A DNA stretch of 64,000 nt, taken from contig NZ_JAGXJN010000005.1 in NCBI RefSeq assembly GCF_019091455.1, positions 124,001 through 188,000 of the forward strand, read 5' to 3'. Within the stretch, counting starts at the first letter, position 1. Each line of letters starts with the position of its first letter. Of this stretch, positions 26,752 through 36,786 are shown one piece after another. The position numbers and the translations under genes are program-made. This DNA is from Chitinophaga sp. GbtcB8 (lineage in GTDB: Bacteria; Bacteroidota; Bacteroidia; Chitinophagales; Chitinophagaceae). The notes below the pieces were generated by a model. That model was not told the origin of the DNA and did not search any database. It saw only the letters and a list, made by a program, of their open reading frames with translations.

Positions 26752-29700
26752 TTAAAGGCTGGCCTCTTTCCTTTTTTCCGCTGCAAAAACAGAGGGCAGC
26801 ATGTGGAACATTTCCTTAAAATAGCGCGTAAAATATTTAGGATTGTTATAGCCCACCTCATAAGCCACCTCCGCTACGGTCATTTTTGTTTTTTCCAGCA
26901 GCTCTGCTGCCCGCTGTAACCTGGTAGAGCGTATAAACTCACCCGGCGTTTTCCCGGTAAGCGCAAACAGCTTTTTGTATACGGAAACCCGGCTCATACA
27001 CATCTCCCGGCTCAGGTCCTCCACTGAAAAATCGGCATTGGAAAGGTTCTTTTCCACTACGGTGATCACCTGGTGAATGAACTTGTCATCAACAGACTCG
27101 ATCTTTAAGGGATGCGTTTTAATGTCTACCTGGCGGGCAAAGGTTTTCTTCAGCGCTTTTTGCTGGGTGAGTATATTCCGTATGCGCGACAGCATGATCT
27201 CGAAATTAAAAGGTTTTACCAGGTAGTCTGTGGCGCCTGTTTCAAGCGCCTTTAGCTGGTTCTCCTCACTTACAAGCGCCGTAAGCAGAATAACAGGGAT
27301 ATGCCTGGTGCGCTGGTCTGCCTTGATCTTACGGCAAAGCTCAATGCCATCCATTACCGGCATGCTTACATCGCTCACCACAAGATCCGGGTGAACAGCC
27401 AGTGTTTTTTGCCAGCCGTTCTTTCCATCTGCGGCTTCTGCTATCTCAAAAAACTCTTTCAGGTTATCTTTCAGGTAAAAGCGGAAGTCTTCATTGTCCT
27501 CCACGATCAGTATTACCGGCTTTGTGCCGGCGGCCTTATCCTCTGCCACGGCGGTAGAAAAAATGTTGCGGTCTTTTTCCACTGTTCTTTCTGCTGCTGC
27601 CGCAGGGGCTATTGCCGACTGCGTGTCTTCCATGATCCGGAAGGGAATAAGGATGGTAAAGCAGCTGCCTTTGTCTACCTCACTCTCCACCTTTATAAGG
27701 CCATTATGCATTTTTATAAATTCGCGGGTAATGGCCAGGCCAATGCCGCTGCCCTGGTTCACCAGCGTACCCGGTATCTCGCTCTGGAAGAACCGTTCAA
27801 AGATCCTGTCCAGCTTATCCTCCGGTATGCCTATGCCGGTATCCTGCACTTTTATTTCCAGCACGGCCTCTGCGCCTTTGATGCTGGCATCTACTTCTAC
27901 AGACACCTGGCCGTTTTCCGGTGTGAACTTAAAGGCGTTGGATAACAGGTTAAAGAGAATGCGCTCTATTTTGTCGTGATCAAAAGGGGTATACAGCCGC
28001 TGGCTGATGCTGTTATAGGAAAACCGGATGTTCTTTTTTTCTGCAAGGTCTGAGAACGAATAGGATACTTCTTCTATAAACCGGATAATATCATCCGGCA
28101 CAGGATTCAGCTTCAGCTCATTGACCTCCATTTTCCTGAAATCCATCAGCTGGTTCACCAGGTTAAGCACCCGCCTGCCATTGCGGTGTATCAGCTCTAA
28201 TTGCGCTCTTTCCTCATTGCTGCCGGCATTCTTAATAAATTTTTCCAGCGGTGTAAGGATCAGGGAAAGGGGTGTGCGGAACTCATGGCTTACATTGGTG
28301 AAGAATTTTATTTTCATAAGGTCCAGGTCATGCAGGCGCTGCGCTTCCAGGCGCTCCTGGGCAAGTGCAAAGCGTGCATGCGCCCTGCGGATGGTGAGCC
28401 GCCTGGCTATGAAAAGCACCACAACGGCAAAAACAATGTAACACAGGTAAGCCAGCGGGGTTTTCCAGAATGGCGGCAGTATTGTGATCTGTAAACGGAT
28501 GCCTTCATTATTCCATACCCCATCTTCATTGGCTGCTTTTACATGCAGCACATAGGTGCCCGGATCCAGGTTAGTATACGTAGCGCGCCGGGTGGTGGCA
28601 TCGCTGAAAAGCCAGTCTTTATTAAACCCTTCCAGCCGGTAAGCATACTTGTTCTTACCGGTATTGATATAGCTCAGGGCTGCAAAACCTACAGAAAAGT
28701 CGTTTTGATTGTACCTGATCACTATTTGCTTAGTGGTGGCTATGGCTTCTTTCAGAATAATATGCTTGCCGATCTTTTGATTAATGCCCACGGCTTTATT
28801 AAATACCTGCAGGCCGGTGAACACAATGACAGGCGGTGTATTATTCCGGCCAATAGCTGCCGGGTTAAATAAATTAAAACCATTGGCGCCGCCAAAGGCC
28901 AGCTCGCCGGAAGCGGTGCGGAACCCCGCATTATCATTAAATACATTTCCCTGCAGGCCATCTGCCTCATCAAAATTCCGGCAGGAAACCGTGATATTGT
29001 TCTGATGGTTCAACACGCTTATTTGGCTAAGACCATTGGCGGTGCAGATCCACAAACAATGTTCCTTATCTTCCACGATTGAAAAAATGGTATTATCCGG
29101 CAAACCATCTGCTACCTTAAAAGCTTTAAAGGTTTGGGTTTGCTCATCAAATACACAAAGCCCTTCCCGGGTGCCAATCCACATCAGGCCCCTGCTGTCG
29201 CGGAGCATGGCATTTACATTATCATTGCTTAGCTTATGCGTACTGCTCAAAAAGTGTATAAAGGCGCCCTTTGCTTTATCAAACAGGTCAATGCCGTAGG
29301 CAGTGCCTATCCACAGGTTGCCGCCCCGGTCTTCTGCTAATGCAGAGATAAAATTGGAGTGAATGGAATTAGGCATATCTACCTTGTTATGGTAGAACAC
29401 TTTCTTTTCAGGATCAAACCGGTCAAGCCCGCCGCCCAGCGTGCCTACCCATAAATTACGCTGGCTATCTTCATAGATCTCCCAAACGCTGTTATCCGCA
29501 AGGCTATGCGGGTCTGCATCATTGTGCCGGTAATGGGTGAACTTCCCATTTTGATAACAATCCATGCCGCCATAAAAATAACCGATCCAGAGTTTGTCCT
29601 GGCGGTCCAGGTACAGGCTCACCACAACATCGGTGCTAATGCTGTTATCATTATCCTGCTGGTGCCGGTAGCTGGTAAAGCGGTTTGCCCGGCGGTCATA

Positions 29701-30840
29701 ATACATGAGCCCTCCCCCGTTGGTACCGATCCAGAGATTGCCTTTTTTATCTTCTGCAAAACAGTTAACATCATCATATCCCGGGCCGTTTGCACCCGGC
29801 TGCTTCCGGTGAAAGTGCTGAAACCTTGCCAGGCTTTCCGCGTAATAGCTGATACCGGTTTTAAAGGTGCCGGCCCACATAATGCCCACATCATCTTTAT
29901 ACAGGCAGTACACGGCATTTTCTCCCAGGCTGCTTTTATCATCATCCCGGTGCGTAATAAAAGTGCTGCTGAAATCTTTTTTGTTGATGATGTTAATGCC
30001 GCCATGATCTGTTCCTATCCAGATAAGGCTGTCGTTATATTGTGAGATCGTACGTACGAGATCGTTATTCAAGATGTTGTTCTTTTTAGAGAGCTGGCGC
30101 AGTGCCCCTGTTAAGGGGTTAAAGTAGGTTACGCCCATGCCGGCTGAGTATACCCAGATACCATCCTGCGCGTCATTAAACATGTTCAGGATCCCTGGTT
30201 TGCCGCCAAGCAGGTCCCGCACAGCTATAGAGCGGTAAGTGATACGGGCGGTTGCCGGGTCTATTTTTTCAATGCCGCCATTATCATACAACAGCACCAG
30301 CCGGCCCCCTGCATCTGTTTTCATGTCTGCAATTTTCCCGGGGTGCAGCTTTATTTTACGGCTGCTGCCCTGCCGGTCTACCCGGTATAATCCTGAATCA
30401 GCATGTGCAAACCAATAAGCGCCGCCTGCTTCCGCAATAAAAAGCGCTCCAAAGGTGGGCATGCTCCGTTGATACAGCCAGGAGGCTGCATTGGTAAAAG
30501 TTTCTGTACGCGGATCGTAAAAGTTATTCCCGTTCCTGGTTTGTACAAAAAGCTTATCCCCCGGCGCAGGTGATATGGCAATAATGTAGTCATCTGTGAG
30601 GCTGAGCGAATCGGCTGTATTGTGGTGAAATACTTTACAGGAATACCCATCATACCGGTTTAGCCCATTCATTGTGCCAAACCACATGAATCCCATTTTG
30701 TCTTTGTAAATGCAGTTCATCTGGTTACTGGAAAGCCCCTGCCCTATTCCGATGGTATTAAACCGGTAATTAAACTGGCGTGCAAAAGAAATCTTTGAGC
30801 TGGCAAAGAAGAGGATTATAAAGCACAATCGTGGAAACAT
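26752..30840 (-). CDS. Hybrid two-component system sensor/regulator (HTCS), about 1362 aa
   Basis: One polypeptide joins a periplasmic sensor, kinase, receiver and DNA-binding domain. I start at ATG 30840 (MFPRLCFIILFFASSKISFARQ), a signal peptide; the frame extends upstream without features. Twelve to fourteen two-component propeller repeats (LWIGT/MWFGT every 45-50 residues) form two beta-propellers. A Y_Y_Y domain (YAYRLEGFNKDW) and a membrane segment (LAYLCYIVFAVVVLFIA) follow. Then come HisKA (NVSHEFRTPLSLI), HATPase_c (DTGIGIPEDKL), a receiver (ILIVEDNEDF, phospho-Asp in VVSDVSMPVMDG) and an AraC HTH (VAEVAYEVGYNNPKYFTRYFKE). It faces the same way as SusC and is the likely glycan-sensing activator of that operon. 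Confidence 0.94.
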   Translation of the reverse strand: MFPRLCFIILFFASSKISFARQFNYRFNTIGIGQGLSSNQMNCIYKDKMGFMWFGTMNGLNRYDGYSCKVFHHNTADSLSLTDDYIIAISPAPGDKLFVQTRNGNNFYDPRTETFTNAASWLYQRSMPTFGALFIAEAGGAYWFAHADSGLYRVDRQGSSRKIKLHPGKIADMKTDAGGRLVLLYDNGGIEKIDPATARITYRSIAVRDLLGGKPGILNMFNDAQDGIWVYSAGMGVTYFNPLTGALRQLSKKNNILNNDLVRTISQYNDSLIWIGTDHGGINIINKKDFSSTFITHRDDDKSSLGENAVYCLYKDDVGIMWAGTFKTGISYYAESLARFQHFHRKQPGANGPGYDDVNCFAEDKKGNLWIGTNGGGLMYYDRRANRFTSYRHQQDNDNSISTDVVVSLYLDRQDKLWIGYFYGGMDCYQNGKFTHYRHNDADPHSLADNSVWEIYEDSQRNLWVGTLGGGLDRFDPEKKVFYHNKVDMPNSIHSNFISALAEDRGGNLWIGTAYGIDLFDKAKGAFIHFLSSTHKLSNDNVNAMLRDSRGLMWIGTREGLCVFDEQTQTFKAFKVADGLPDNTIFSIVEDKEHCLWICTANGLSQISVLNHQNNITVSCRNFDEADGLQGNVFNDNAGFRTASGELAFGGANGFNLFNPAAIGRNNTPPVIVFTGLQVFNKAVGINQKIGKHIILKEAIATTKQIVIRYNQNDFSVGFAALSYINTGKNKYAYRLEGFNKDWLFSDATTRRATYTNLDPGTYVLHVKAANEDGVWNNEGIRLQITILPPFWKTPLAYLCYIVFAVVVLFIARRLTIRRAHARFALAQERLEAQRLHDLDLMKIKFFTNVSHEFRTPLSLILTPLEKFIKNAGSNEERAQLELIHRNGRRVLNLVNQLMDFRKMEVNELKLNPVPDDIIRFIEEVSYSFSDLAEKKNIRFSYNSISQRLYTPFDHDKIERILFNLLSNAFKFTPENGQVSVEVDASIKGAEAVLEIKVQDTGIGIPEDKLDRIFERFFQSEIPGTLVNQGSGIGLAITREFIKMHNGLIKVESEVDKGSCFTILIPFRIMEDTQSAIAPAAAAERTVEKDRNIFSTAVAEDKAAGTKPVILIVEDNEDFRFYLKDNLKEFFEIAEAADGKNGWQKTLAVHPDLVVSDVSMPVMDGIELCRKIKADQRTRHIPVILLTALVSEENQLKALETGATDYLVKPFNFEIMLSRIRNILTQQKALKKTFARQVDIKTHPLKIESVDDKFIHQVITVVEKNLSNADFSVEDLSREMCMSRVSVYKKLFALTGKTPGEFIRSTRLQRAAELLEKTKMTVAEVAYEVGYNNPKYFTRYFKEMFHMLPSVFAAEKRKEASL

Positions 30841-31049
30841 GCAGTCAAACTGGATTTTGGTCAATAACAAGTCGTACCGGGAGGAAGATGGTTGTTCATT
30901 ATTACTGTTCTGTTCTATACTCTCTACGTGCAATCGGTATGATAAATGGCTATGTGGAACCCCTGGTATATCTGTTCCCTCCCTGCAAGGAAAGGTAGGT
31001 TTTTTCCCCCTTTATTACAACAAACCGGTAAAATGGCCTTCCGGCGCTT

Positions 31050-31622
31050 CTAATTCTTTTTACGTTTCTTATCTGCTGCCTGCTGCAGCTCATGCGGCAA
31101 AGGCGCTGCATTGGCTTTCCGCTGGTTATCTGATGCCCCGGTAACAATTTCCCCGCGGCTGTAAGTTTCCTTTATCATCACCCCGTCCTCATCATACAGG
31201 CGCCATTCACCATGGCGTACGGAGTTGCCTTTGCGCACTACTTCTACCCGGGATTCATCCTGGGTAACAGGATCTATTACCAGCACGGTATCTATTTCCC
31301 CTTCAATATCCATGGCCAGCATATTACCGGCAGCACTGAGCTTGCCGTTGTCATAAAAATATTTGCAGGGGCCATCCAGCACCCCGTTATGGTAGGTTTC
31401 CTCAGCAATAAGATCGCCGGTAACGTTATACTTTCTCCAGATGCCTTCCTTACGGTCAGTCTTATACGTACCTTCCCAGCTGTAGCCGGGCTCTCCACGC
31501 AAAGGCTCCACCTGTTCAACCCAGGGGCCCTGCTTGCGTTTCTTGGCATCCCGCTGGTTGGTTTGGGCCTGTGCATACAGTGCAAAACAGCTGATGGTGA
31601 TAAGCAGAACGATCTTTTTCAT
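31050..31622 (-). CDS. Secreted MORN-repeat protein (YwqK-like), 190 aa
   Basis: Starts at ATG 31622 with a signal peptide ending YAQAQ. The mature part has MORN-like repeats of the YwqK type (EGIWRKYNVTGDLIAEETYHNGVLDG, shown only in part; KYFYDNGKLSAAGN; HGEWRLYDEDGVMIKET). Bacteroidota genomes hold many such proteins, sometimes called YwqK-type antitoxins, but the secreted forms have no shown antitoxin role. The C-terminus is basic (KKRKKN). Monocistronic and downstream of the AraC gene at 31746-32570. Confidence 0.75.
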   Translation of the reverse strand: MKKIVLLITISCFALYAQAQTNQRDAKKRKQGPWVEQVEPLRGEPGYSWEGTYKTDRKEGIWRKYNVTGDLIAEETYHNGVLDGPCKYFYDNGKLSAAGNMLAMDIEGEIDTVLVIDPVTQDESRVEVVRKGNSVRHGEWRLYDEDGVMIKETYSRGEIVTGASDNQRKANAAPLPHELQQAADKKRKKN

Positions 31623-31745
31623 AGGTTCCTGGTTTGTGGTTCGTATGCAAAATAACAATTTAGGCCAGCTTAACCAATAACACGGTTATGTACCTAAAAT
31701 GGGGTTGATAACGATGCTGTTATGCGTGGGGCAGCCAGGTCTGCT

Positions 31746-32570
31746 CTATAAACAGCTCTTCTTTTGCGCAGTTAATTCAGTGGGTGTATAACCAAAATGC
31801 TTTTTAAAAATGTAGGTAAAATGTGACAGGTTCTCAAAACCCGCCTCTACATATACTTCGGAAGGTTTTCTCTTTTTTTCGCTGAGCTGGTAATGGGCCA
31901 GCTCCAGCCGCTTTTGCGTAAGCCATTTTTGCGGCGTTGTGTGGTACAGGTTCTTAAAATCGCGTTTAAAAGTGGTGAGGCTGCGCCCGCTGAGGTAGCT
32001 GAATTTATCGATGGTCATATTGAACATATAGTTCTGCTCCATAAAACTGGCCAGGTCTATTTTGCCCGGCTTATCAAAATTGGCCAGCAAACCATCAATA
32101 TTTTTATCAATTAAACGAAGGATGTTAACGGCTTCTTCAATCTTTATAGTGATCAGGTTTTCCGGCACCAGCACTTTCAGATCAAAATAAGGCAGCATGG
32201 ATGCCAGGCAGTTTTCCAGCAGCGGATGTTTATCAAAAATGCGGATCTTATGCGGGTACACCTGGCCCGGTGCAGGTTTGTTCTTAGCATAAAAATCCTG
32301 CAAACGCTTTATGGTAAAGTGCATGGCAATGGCCTTATGGGGCAAGCCATTCTTTGCATAATTAATGTTGGTGGCTAGCTGGTTGCGCGGAAATAAAAAG
32401 ATATCGCCGGCTTTGAATATATAAGTACTGTCTGCCAGCACGATCTTTGTTTCACCTGAAATGATCCATACCAGGGAATGATGTTCCAGCTGCACTTCTG
32501 CTCTGAAAGTTTTTTCTTCTATGCAGGACAGCTTAATGTCGGTGCTTAAATAACGCGTTTTATCAATCAT
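31746..32570 (-). CDS. AraC family regulator, paralogue of the one at 41162
   Basis: 274 aa with an N-terminal cupin-like sensor (LVWIISGETKIVLADSTYIFKAGD) and a C-terminal AraC domain (SYLSGRSLTTFKRDFKNLY; VYVEAGFENLSHFTYIFKKHFGYTPTEL). It aligns over its whole length, without gaps in most segments, with the regulator at 41162-41983 (FxKPGKIDLAxFME, YMFNM, GRSLTTFKRDFK). It lies 62 bases after the SDR gene on the same strand, and its probable target is that SDR gene. Confidence 0.88.
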   Translation of the reverse strand: MIDKTRYLSTDIKLSCIEEKTFRAEVQLEHHSLVWIISGETKIVLADSTYIFKAGDIFLFPRNQLATNINYAKNGLPHKAIAMHFTIKRLQDFYAKNKPAPGQVYPHKIRIFDKHPLLENCLASMLPYFDLKVLVPENLITIKIEEAVNILRLIDKNIDGLLANFDKPGKIDLASFMEQNYMFNMTIDKFSYLSGRSLTTFKRDFKNLYHTTPQKWLTQKRLELAHYQLSEKKRKPSEVYVEAGFENLSHFTYIFKKHFGYTPTELTAQKKSCL

Positions 32571-32632
32571 AACGGATCCACCTCTAAGCTACAAAAAACA
32601 AAGGGCTTGCTAATCATTTATGCCGGCAGGTT

Positions 32633-33664
32633 TCAATCTGCCGTAAACGTTAGCCCGGTCAGCTCCTCGCTCAATGTCCACAATTTTTTTGCATTTTCTG
32701 CACTTACCGAATAAGGCATTACCCCACGCAGGGTTAACGGCTCATTATACTGATGCTCAATATTGCCAAGGTCCGGCTCCGCCACATCCGCATTTTCACA
32801 ATACACACCGCCAATGTTCTTTAACAACGAGCTGGTAGCGCACCAAAGGGTGGTGGCAGCTCCCTGTGGAATGGTCTTTAGCTTCTTTGCCACTTCCGGG
32901 AATATATTTCCATCTGCATCAAACATTCCCATTTGCTGAAACAGCGCTATGGGCGCATCTCTTCCCAGGTCAGTGCCATTTACTGAACCGGGGTGCAGTG
33001 AATAGGCCCGCACACCAGATGCCTGCCCGCGATGATCCAGCTCCACGGCAAAAAGATTATTGGCGGTTTTAGATTGTCCATAGGCTGATAACGTTTCATA
33101 TTCCCGGTGCTCAAAATTGGGATCCTCAAAATTGAACGGCGCTATCTGGTGCCCATAGGACGATACATTGACAACCCTTGCGCCACGGGCCTTTTTCAGG
33201 GCAGGCCAAAGCCTGGCAGTGAGCTGGAAATGGCCCAAATGATTGGTGGCTAATTGCGATTCATAGCCCCGCGCATCGCGCTGTAAAGGTACCCACATAA
33301 TACCTGCATTATTAATGAGCAAATGAAGCGGGCTGCCGGTGGCCAGGAATTGCGCTGCAAATGCATCGATCGATACCGGATCCATGAGGTCCATTACTGC
33401 AATGGTAACCTGCCCTATGCCTGCCAGGTTCTTTGCGGCCTTGTTGCGGTCGCGTGCAGGCACTATTACCTTAGCGCCTGCTGCTGCCAGCTGGCTAACG
33501 GTTTCCAGCCCTATGCCGGCATAACCGCCGGTTACGATGGCTGTTTTGCCAGTAAGGTCCATTCCCTTCATAACATCTGTTGAAGTTGAAGTGGCTGCAA
33601 ACCCGGATCCGGTGGGCTTTTGCAGGGCTCCATTATAGTTGCTTGTGTTTGTTAGCTGTTCCAT
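32633..33664 (-). CDS. Short-chain dehydrogenase/reductase, 343 aa
   Basis: Classical SDR with TGGYAGIGLETV (cofactor), NNAGIMWVP, and the catalytic Ser/Tyr/Lys in NVSSYGH and YGQSKTANN. The first 35 residues (Thr/Ser-rich) precede the Rossmann fold as in retinol-dehydrogenase-like members. The substrate is unknown. It is the first gene of a two-gene unit with the AraC regulator that follows after 62 bases. Confidence 0.92.
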   Translation of the reverse strand: MEQLTNTSNYNGALQKPTGSGFAATSTSTDVMKGMDLTGKTAIVTGGYAGIGLETVSQLAAAGAKVIVPARDRNKAAKNLAGIGQVTIAVMDLMDPVSIDAFAAQFLATGSPLHLLINNAGIMWVPLQRDARGYESQLATNHLGHFQLTARLWPALKKARGARVVNVSSYGHQIAPFNFEDPNFEHREYETLSAYGQSKTANNLFAVELDHRGQASGVRAYSLHPGSVNGTDLGRDAPIALFQQMGMFDADGNIFPEVAKKLKTIPQGAATTLWCATSSLLKNIGGVYCENADVAEPDLGNIEHQYNEPLTLRGVMPYSVSAENAKKLWTLSEELTGLTFTAD

Positions 33665-33773
33665 GAGTGTAGTATTATTTTTACTGCAACAAAGGTAGCA
33701 CGGGCAGGATTTGAGGGTTTTGTTTTAAAGGCCTATTTCTTTTGTTTTAAAGACCGGCTTTTTACAAAAAAAA

Positions 33774-33796
33774 GGCCGCCTCAAAATGAGACGGCC
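33774..33796 (-). terminator. Intrinsic terminator of the chitinase gene
   Basis: Arms GGCCGCCTC and GAGACGGCC pair with one mismatch around AAAAT. On the minus strand the stem is followed directly by a run of eight T. It lies 28 bases past the chitinase stop. Confidence 0.88.
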
Positions 33797-33823
33797 CATA
33801 AAACTTCAATGGAATAAGGCTGC

Positions 33824-36235
33824 TTATTCTACCACCACTTTCTTAGTAGTGTTACCTAATGAAATAATATAAATGCCTTTAGGCCATTTGGAAATATCTA
33901 TCTGCAGCTGGTTAGCATTGCCGCCAAGCCTTGACTGGTATACTTCACGGCCGGTAAGGCTATAAACCTTTAATAAGGATTGTGCAGCAGCACCTTTATA
34001 CTGCACGGTAAGGATGTTGGTAGCCGGGTTAGGAGAAACGCCTAAGCTGAACTGGGATTTACCATTCGTACCATCTGTTACCGTGTTAGGCAGGGCAGCT
34101 GTTTTCCGGGCTGCCAGTGCAGGAGCGGCTGTATACACTTCAAACTCCCAGATAGAATAACCATACGGCGTAGCTCTTTGCACCCCCTGCATTCTTACAT
34201 AACGGGCGTTAACAGCCGGGAAGCTAAGATCTTCCGTACCACCGGCGCCGGCGGTTACTGCTTTCTGAGCCGTCCAGGTTACATTATCCGTAGAGGTTTC
34301 AATGCGATAAGCGGTAGCATATGCATTCTCCCATTTCAGCACCACTCTTGAAACAGATTGTACACTACCCAGGTCAGCGGCTATCCATTCATTATCCGTA
34401 TAGGCGGATGACCAGCGGGTGGTAGCAGCATCACCATCAAAAGCTTTGGATGCTTCAAAACCGGCTTCTTCTACAGAAGATGCAGAGATGGTTTTGTTAA
34501 GGGCAATGTTATCTGCTGCTAATGCGAAGTTGATCCAGTTAAGGTTAAATTCAGCATTATCAACCACAATGCGCAATACCTTGGTACCAGCGGTTAAAGC
34601 CGGTGTGGTTACGCTAACGGTTGACCAGGTTTGCCAGTCGCCGGTATTGGGTATGGCAATGGTGCCAATGGTTTGACCATCCAGCTCAACATGGAATGAC
34701 TTGCCGGCAGCATTGGCAGCTACCCTGGCCTGCAGGGTGTAAGCGCCTGCTGTGGCCACATTCACTGTGTATTCAAACCATTCGCCCGCCTGTACATAAC
34801 CCAGGTTATAACCGCCTTCTGTGCAGGTTTCAACATCCACCGCTTCAGTAGTGCGGTACTGGCCGCCCATATTGGTGGGTGTTAAGTCGTGATAAGCCAC
34901 ACCTTCGCCGCCATTATCATAATTCTCTGCTTCTATTTTGCCGGGAACAGCCCATTTGGTGCCACCATAAGGCGTTTGAGCAACAGCGGTTGCGCCATAT
35001 ACTTCCAGCTCATAAATAGAAATGCCATAGGTAGTAGCCCTTGTTACGCCAAAGATCCTTACATAACGGCCGCTGGCAGTTAAGCCGGTGTTGTCATTCA
35101 CCAGGGAAGTATTACCGGTAACGGATTTAACGCGGTTCCATACACTACCGTCTGCTGATACTTCAATACGGTAAGCGCTGGCATAAGCAGCCTCCCAGGT
35201 AATTTTAACGCGGTTAATATCATATACAGCGCCCAGGTCAACAGATACCCATTGTGAATCTGCAAATGTAGATGACCAGCGGGTGCCATAGCTGCCATCT
35301 GTAACGTTGGCGGCTACTACGCTGGTAGTGGTATTGGCTTCTGTAGTGGAAGCAGTGGCAGGCTTGCCGCTGGCCAGGTTCTGTGGCACAGGATTATTGC
35401 CGCCACCCTGGCATACGTTGCCTAAGGTGTTGTAAATAGCATTGATATCGCCATACTCAGAAGCAATATCCCAGATCATGATACCACCTGCGGTTGTTTT
35501 AGCCAGGTTAGCTTTGCGGATATGCTCTGCGCTGTTATTATCTGCGCTGTAAAAAGGCACACCCAGCATTCTTTTGTTCTGCGGTACGCCGCGTGAGGTC
35601 CAGTAAGCCATGGAGCTGCTGGCCAGCGCATCGCCACCGTAACACATAATGTTCACCAGGTCTAACATGGTTACGTTATCATAGTTGTTGCCATTGTTAT
35701 TGGCGCTTTCTGATACCGCTGCGGTGAACAGCTTACCCATGCTATGCAAACGATTGCCTAAAGGGACAGCCAAAGCATTCCACCTTGCTTTTGTAGTGGG
35801 ATATTCCCAATCCAGGTCAATACCATCCAGGTTGTACTGCGTAACCAGGTTGGCGCAGGCATTTACCATGTTGTTGATGGAGGTTGAATTAGTGGAGATG
35901 GCTTCAAAAGGCGTATTGCTGGGTGAAGAGCTTAACCAGCCGCCGATTGACAACAGTATTTTCACATTGGCTGCATGGCCGCGGGTTACCAGATCCCGCA
36001 GCGTGGAAGCGCCGTCCACACCGCCAATATTACCATCGCTGCCAGGAATGGCAAATGCATAACAGATGTGCGTGTACTTGCTGTAATCAACTTTTGATGG
36101 TGAGTTAATGTAATAATTACCACCGGCTACCCAGGATGGATAATACCCTACTATGTTATAGCAGGATACCTGTGCAAAGGTAGCTCCTGATAAAGTCAGG
36201 AGGGCAAAGAGAAAGAGTAGTTTAATTTTTTGCAT
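33824..36235 (-). CDS. Secreted GH18 chitinase with CBM modules and T9SS sorting domain, 803 aa
   Basis: Hydrolyses chitin outside the cell. From ATG 36235 a signal peptide ends FAQ. The GH18 barrel (about 23-295) has SIGGW and the catalytic DGIDLDWEYP with acid Glu144. It is followed by an F5/8C (CBM32-like) module (about 300-430), a CBM6-like module (about 445-585, GEGVAYHDLT), a second F5/8C module (about 595-715) and a Por/type A T9SS sorting domain (SPNPATNILTV ... PKGIYIISL). The two F5/8C modules are similar (RWSS, YRIE, RYVR, YELEVYG/WEFEVY). A hairpin (ATCAGCA-TTT-TGCTGAT, 36276-36292) lies in its leader. A monocistronic gene. Confidence 0.94.
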   Translation of the reverse strand: MQKIKLLFLFALLTLSGATFAQVSCYNIVGYYPSWVAGGNYYINSPSKVDYSKYTHICYAFAIPGSDGNIGGVDGASTLRDLVTRGHAANVKILLSIGGWLSSSPSNTPFEAISTNSTSINNMVNACANLVTQYNLDGIDLDWEYPTTKARWNALAVPLGNRLHSMGKLFTAAVSESANNNGNNYDNVTMLDLVNIMCYGGDALASSSMAYWTSRGVPQNKRMLGVPFYSADNNSAEHIRKANLAKTTAGGIMIWDIASEYGDINAIYNTLGNVCQGGGNNPVPQNLASGKPATASTTEANTTTSVVAANVTDGSYGTRWSSTFADSQWVSVDLGAVYDINRVKITWEAAYASAYRIEVSADGSVWNRVKSVTGNTSLVNDNTGLTASGRYVRIFGVTRATTYGISIYELEVYGATAVAQTPYGGTKWAVPGKIEAENYDNGGEGVAYHDLTPTNMGGQYRTTEAVDVETCTEGGYNLGYVQAGEWFEYTVNVATAGAYTLQARVAANAAGKSFHVELDGQTIGTIAIPNTGDWQTWSTVSVTTPALTAGTKVLRIVVDNAEFNLNWINFALAADNIALNKTISASSVEEAGFEASKAFDGDAATTRWSSAYTDNEWIAADLGSVQSVSRVVLKWENAYATAYRIETSTDNVTWTAQKAVTAGAGGTEDLSFPAVNARYVRMQGVQRATPYGYSIWEFEVYTAAPALAARKTAALPNTVTDGTNGKSQFSLGVSPNPATNILTVQYKGAAAQSLLKVYSLTGREVYQSRLGGNANQLQIDISKWPKGIYIISLGNTTKKVVVE

Positions 36236-36786
36236 GATGACATTTGTTTTTGTGAATGTTACGGTTCGTGTTTGTATCAGCATTTTGCTGATGATGTATA
36301 AGAAGAAGTTTTGTGCAATAAACGGCCGGCACCAACGGCGGAGCGTTGATGAATAAAATCCGGATGTGCAGTGATAAGGAAGCGGCAGATCCCTGCCGGG
36401 GACAATACATTGCCCTATTGCCGGTCTTCCCCATTGATGAAATGCGGAGCCGTTAATAGATGACGTGGTCCATAAGATCCATGTAAATGCCCTGCGCAGA
36501 ACTACTGTCCTAAAGCAGCTGCCAGGATTAATGTACGATGGCTAATGCCGGTTTTTCACATTGGCTATTTTAAATGAAAGTTTAGGTTTTCAAAAAGTAC
36601 AGGACATGATTTATGAGAGCAACAAATCCTATTTCGTACTAATTTATGGTTTTCATATTATAAAAATATACCTAATCTGTATGCTTTACAATACGACATA
36701 TATCCTATAACAAGATCTCTTTACAAAAAGGGAAAATGGCTGCAGGGGCTTATTTTGCAGAACTTATTGAGGAAGCGGGGGTTATG
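36236..36786. other. Intergenic region with chitinase promoter, no gene seen
   Basis: A 551-base gap upstream of the chitinase and downstream of the AraC gene at 36787-37701, both minus strand. A 7-bp-arm hairpin at 36276-36292 lies just before the chitinase start. The part near 36600-36720 is strongly AT-rich. I see no conserved reading frame, no repeat shared with other gaps and no clear -33/-7 pair. Confidence 0.5.

Noticed and set aside
29506..30045. Plus-strand open frame of 179 codons with hydrophobic stretches
   Set aside because: It is antisense to the HTCS propeller repeats; the Ile/Val-rich look comes from the repeat codons read backwards.
31050..31622. Toxin-antitoxin system (YwqK antitoxin name)
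   Set aside because: The protein has a signal peptide and no toxin gene adjoins it; only MORN-like repeats are supported.
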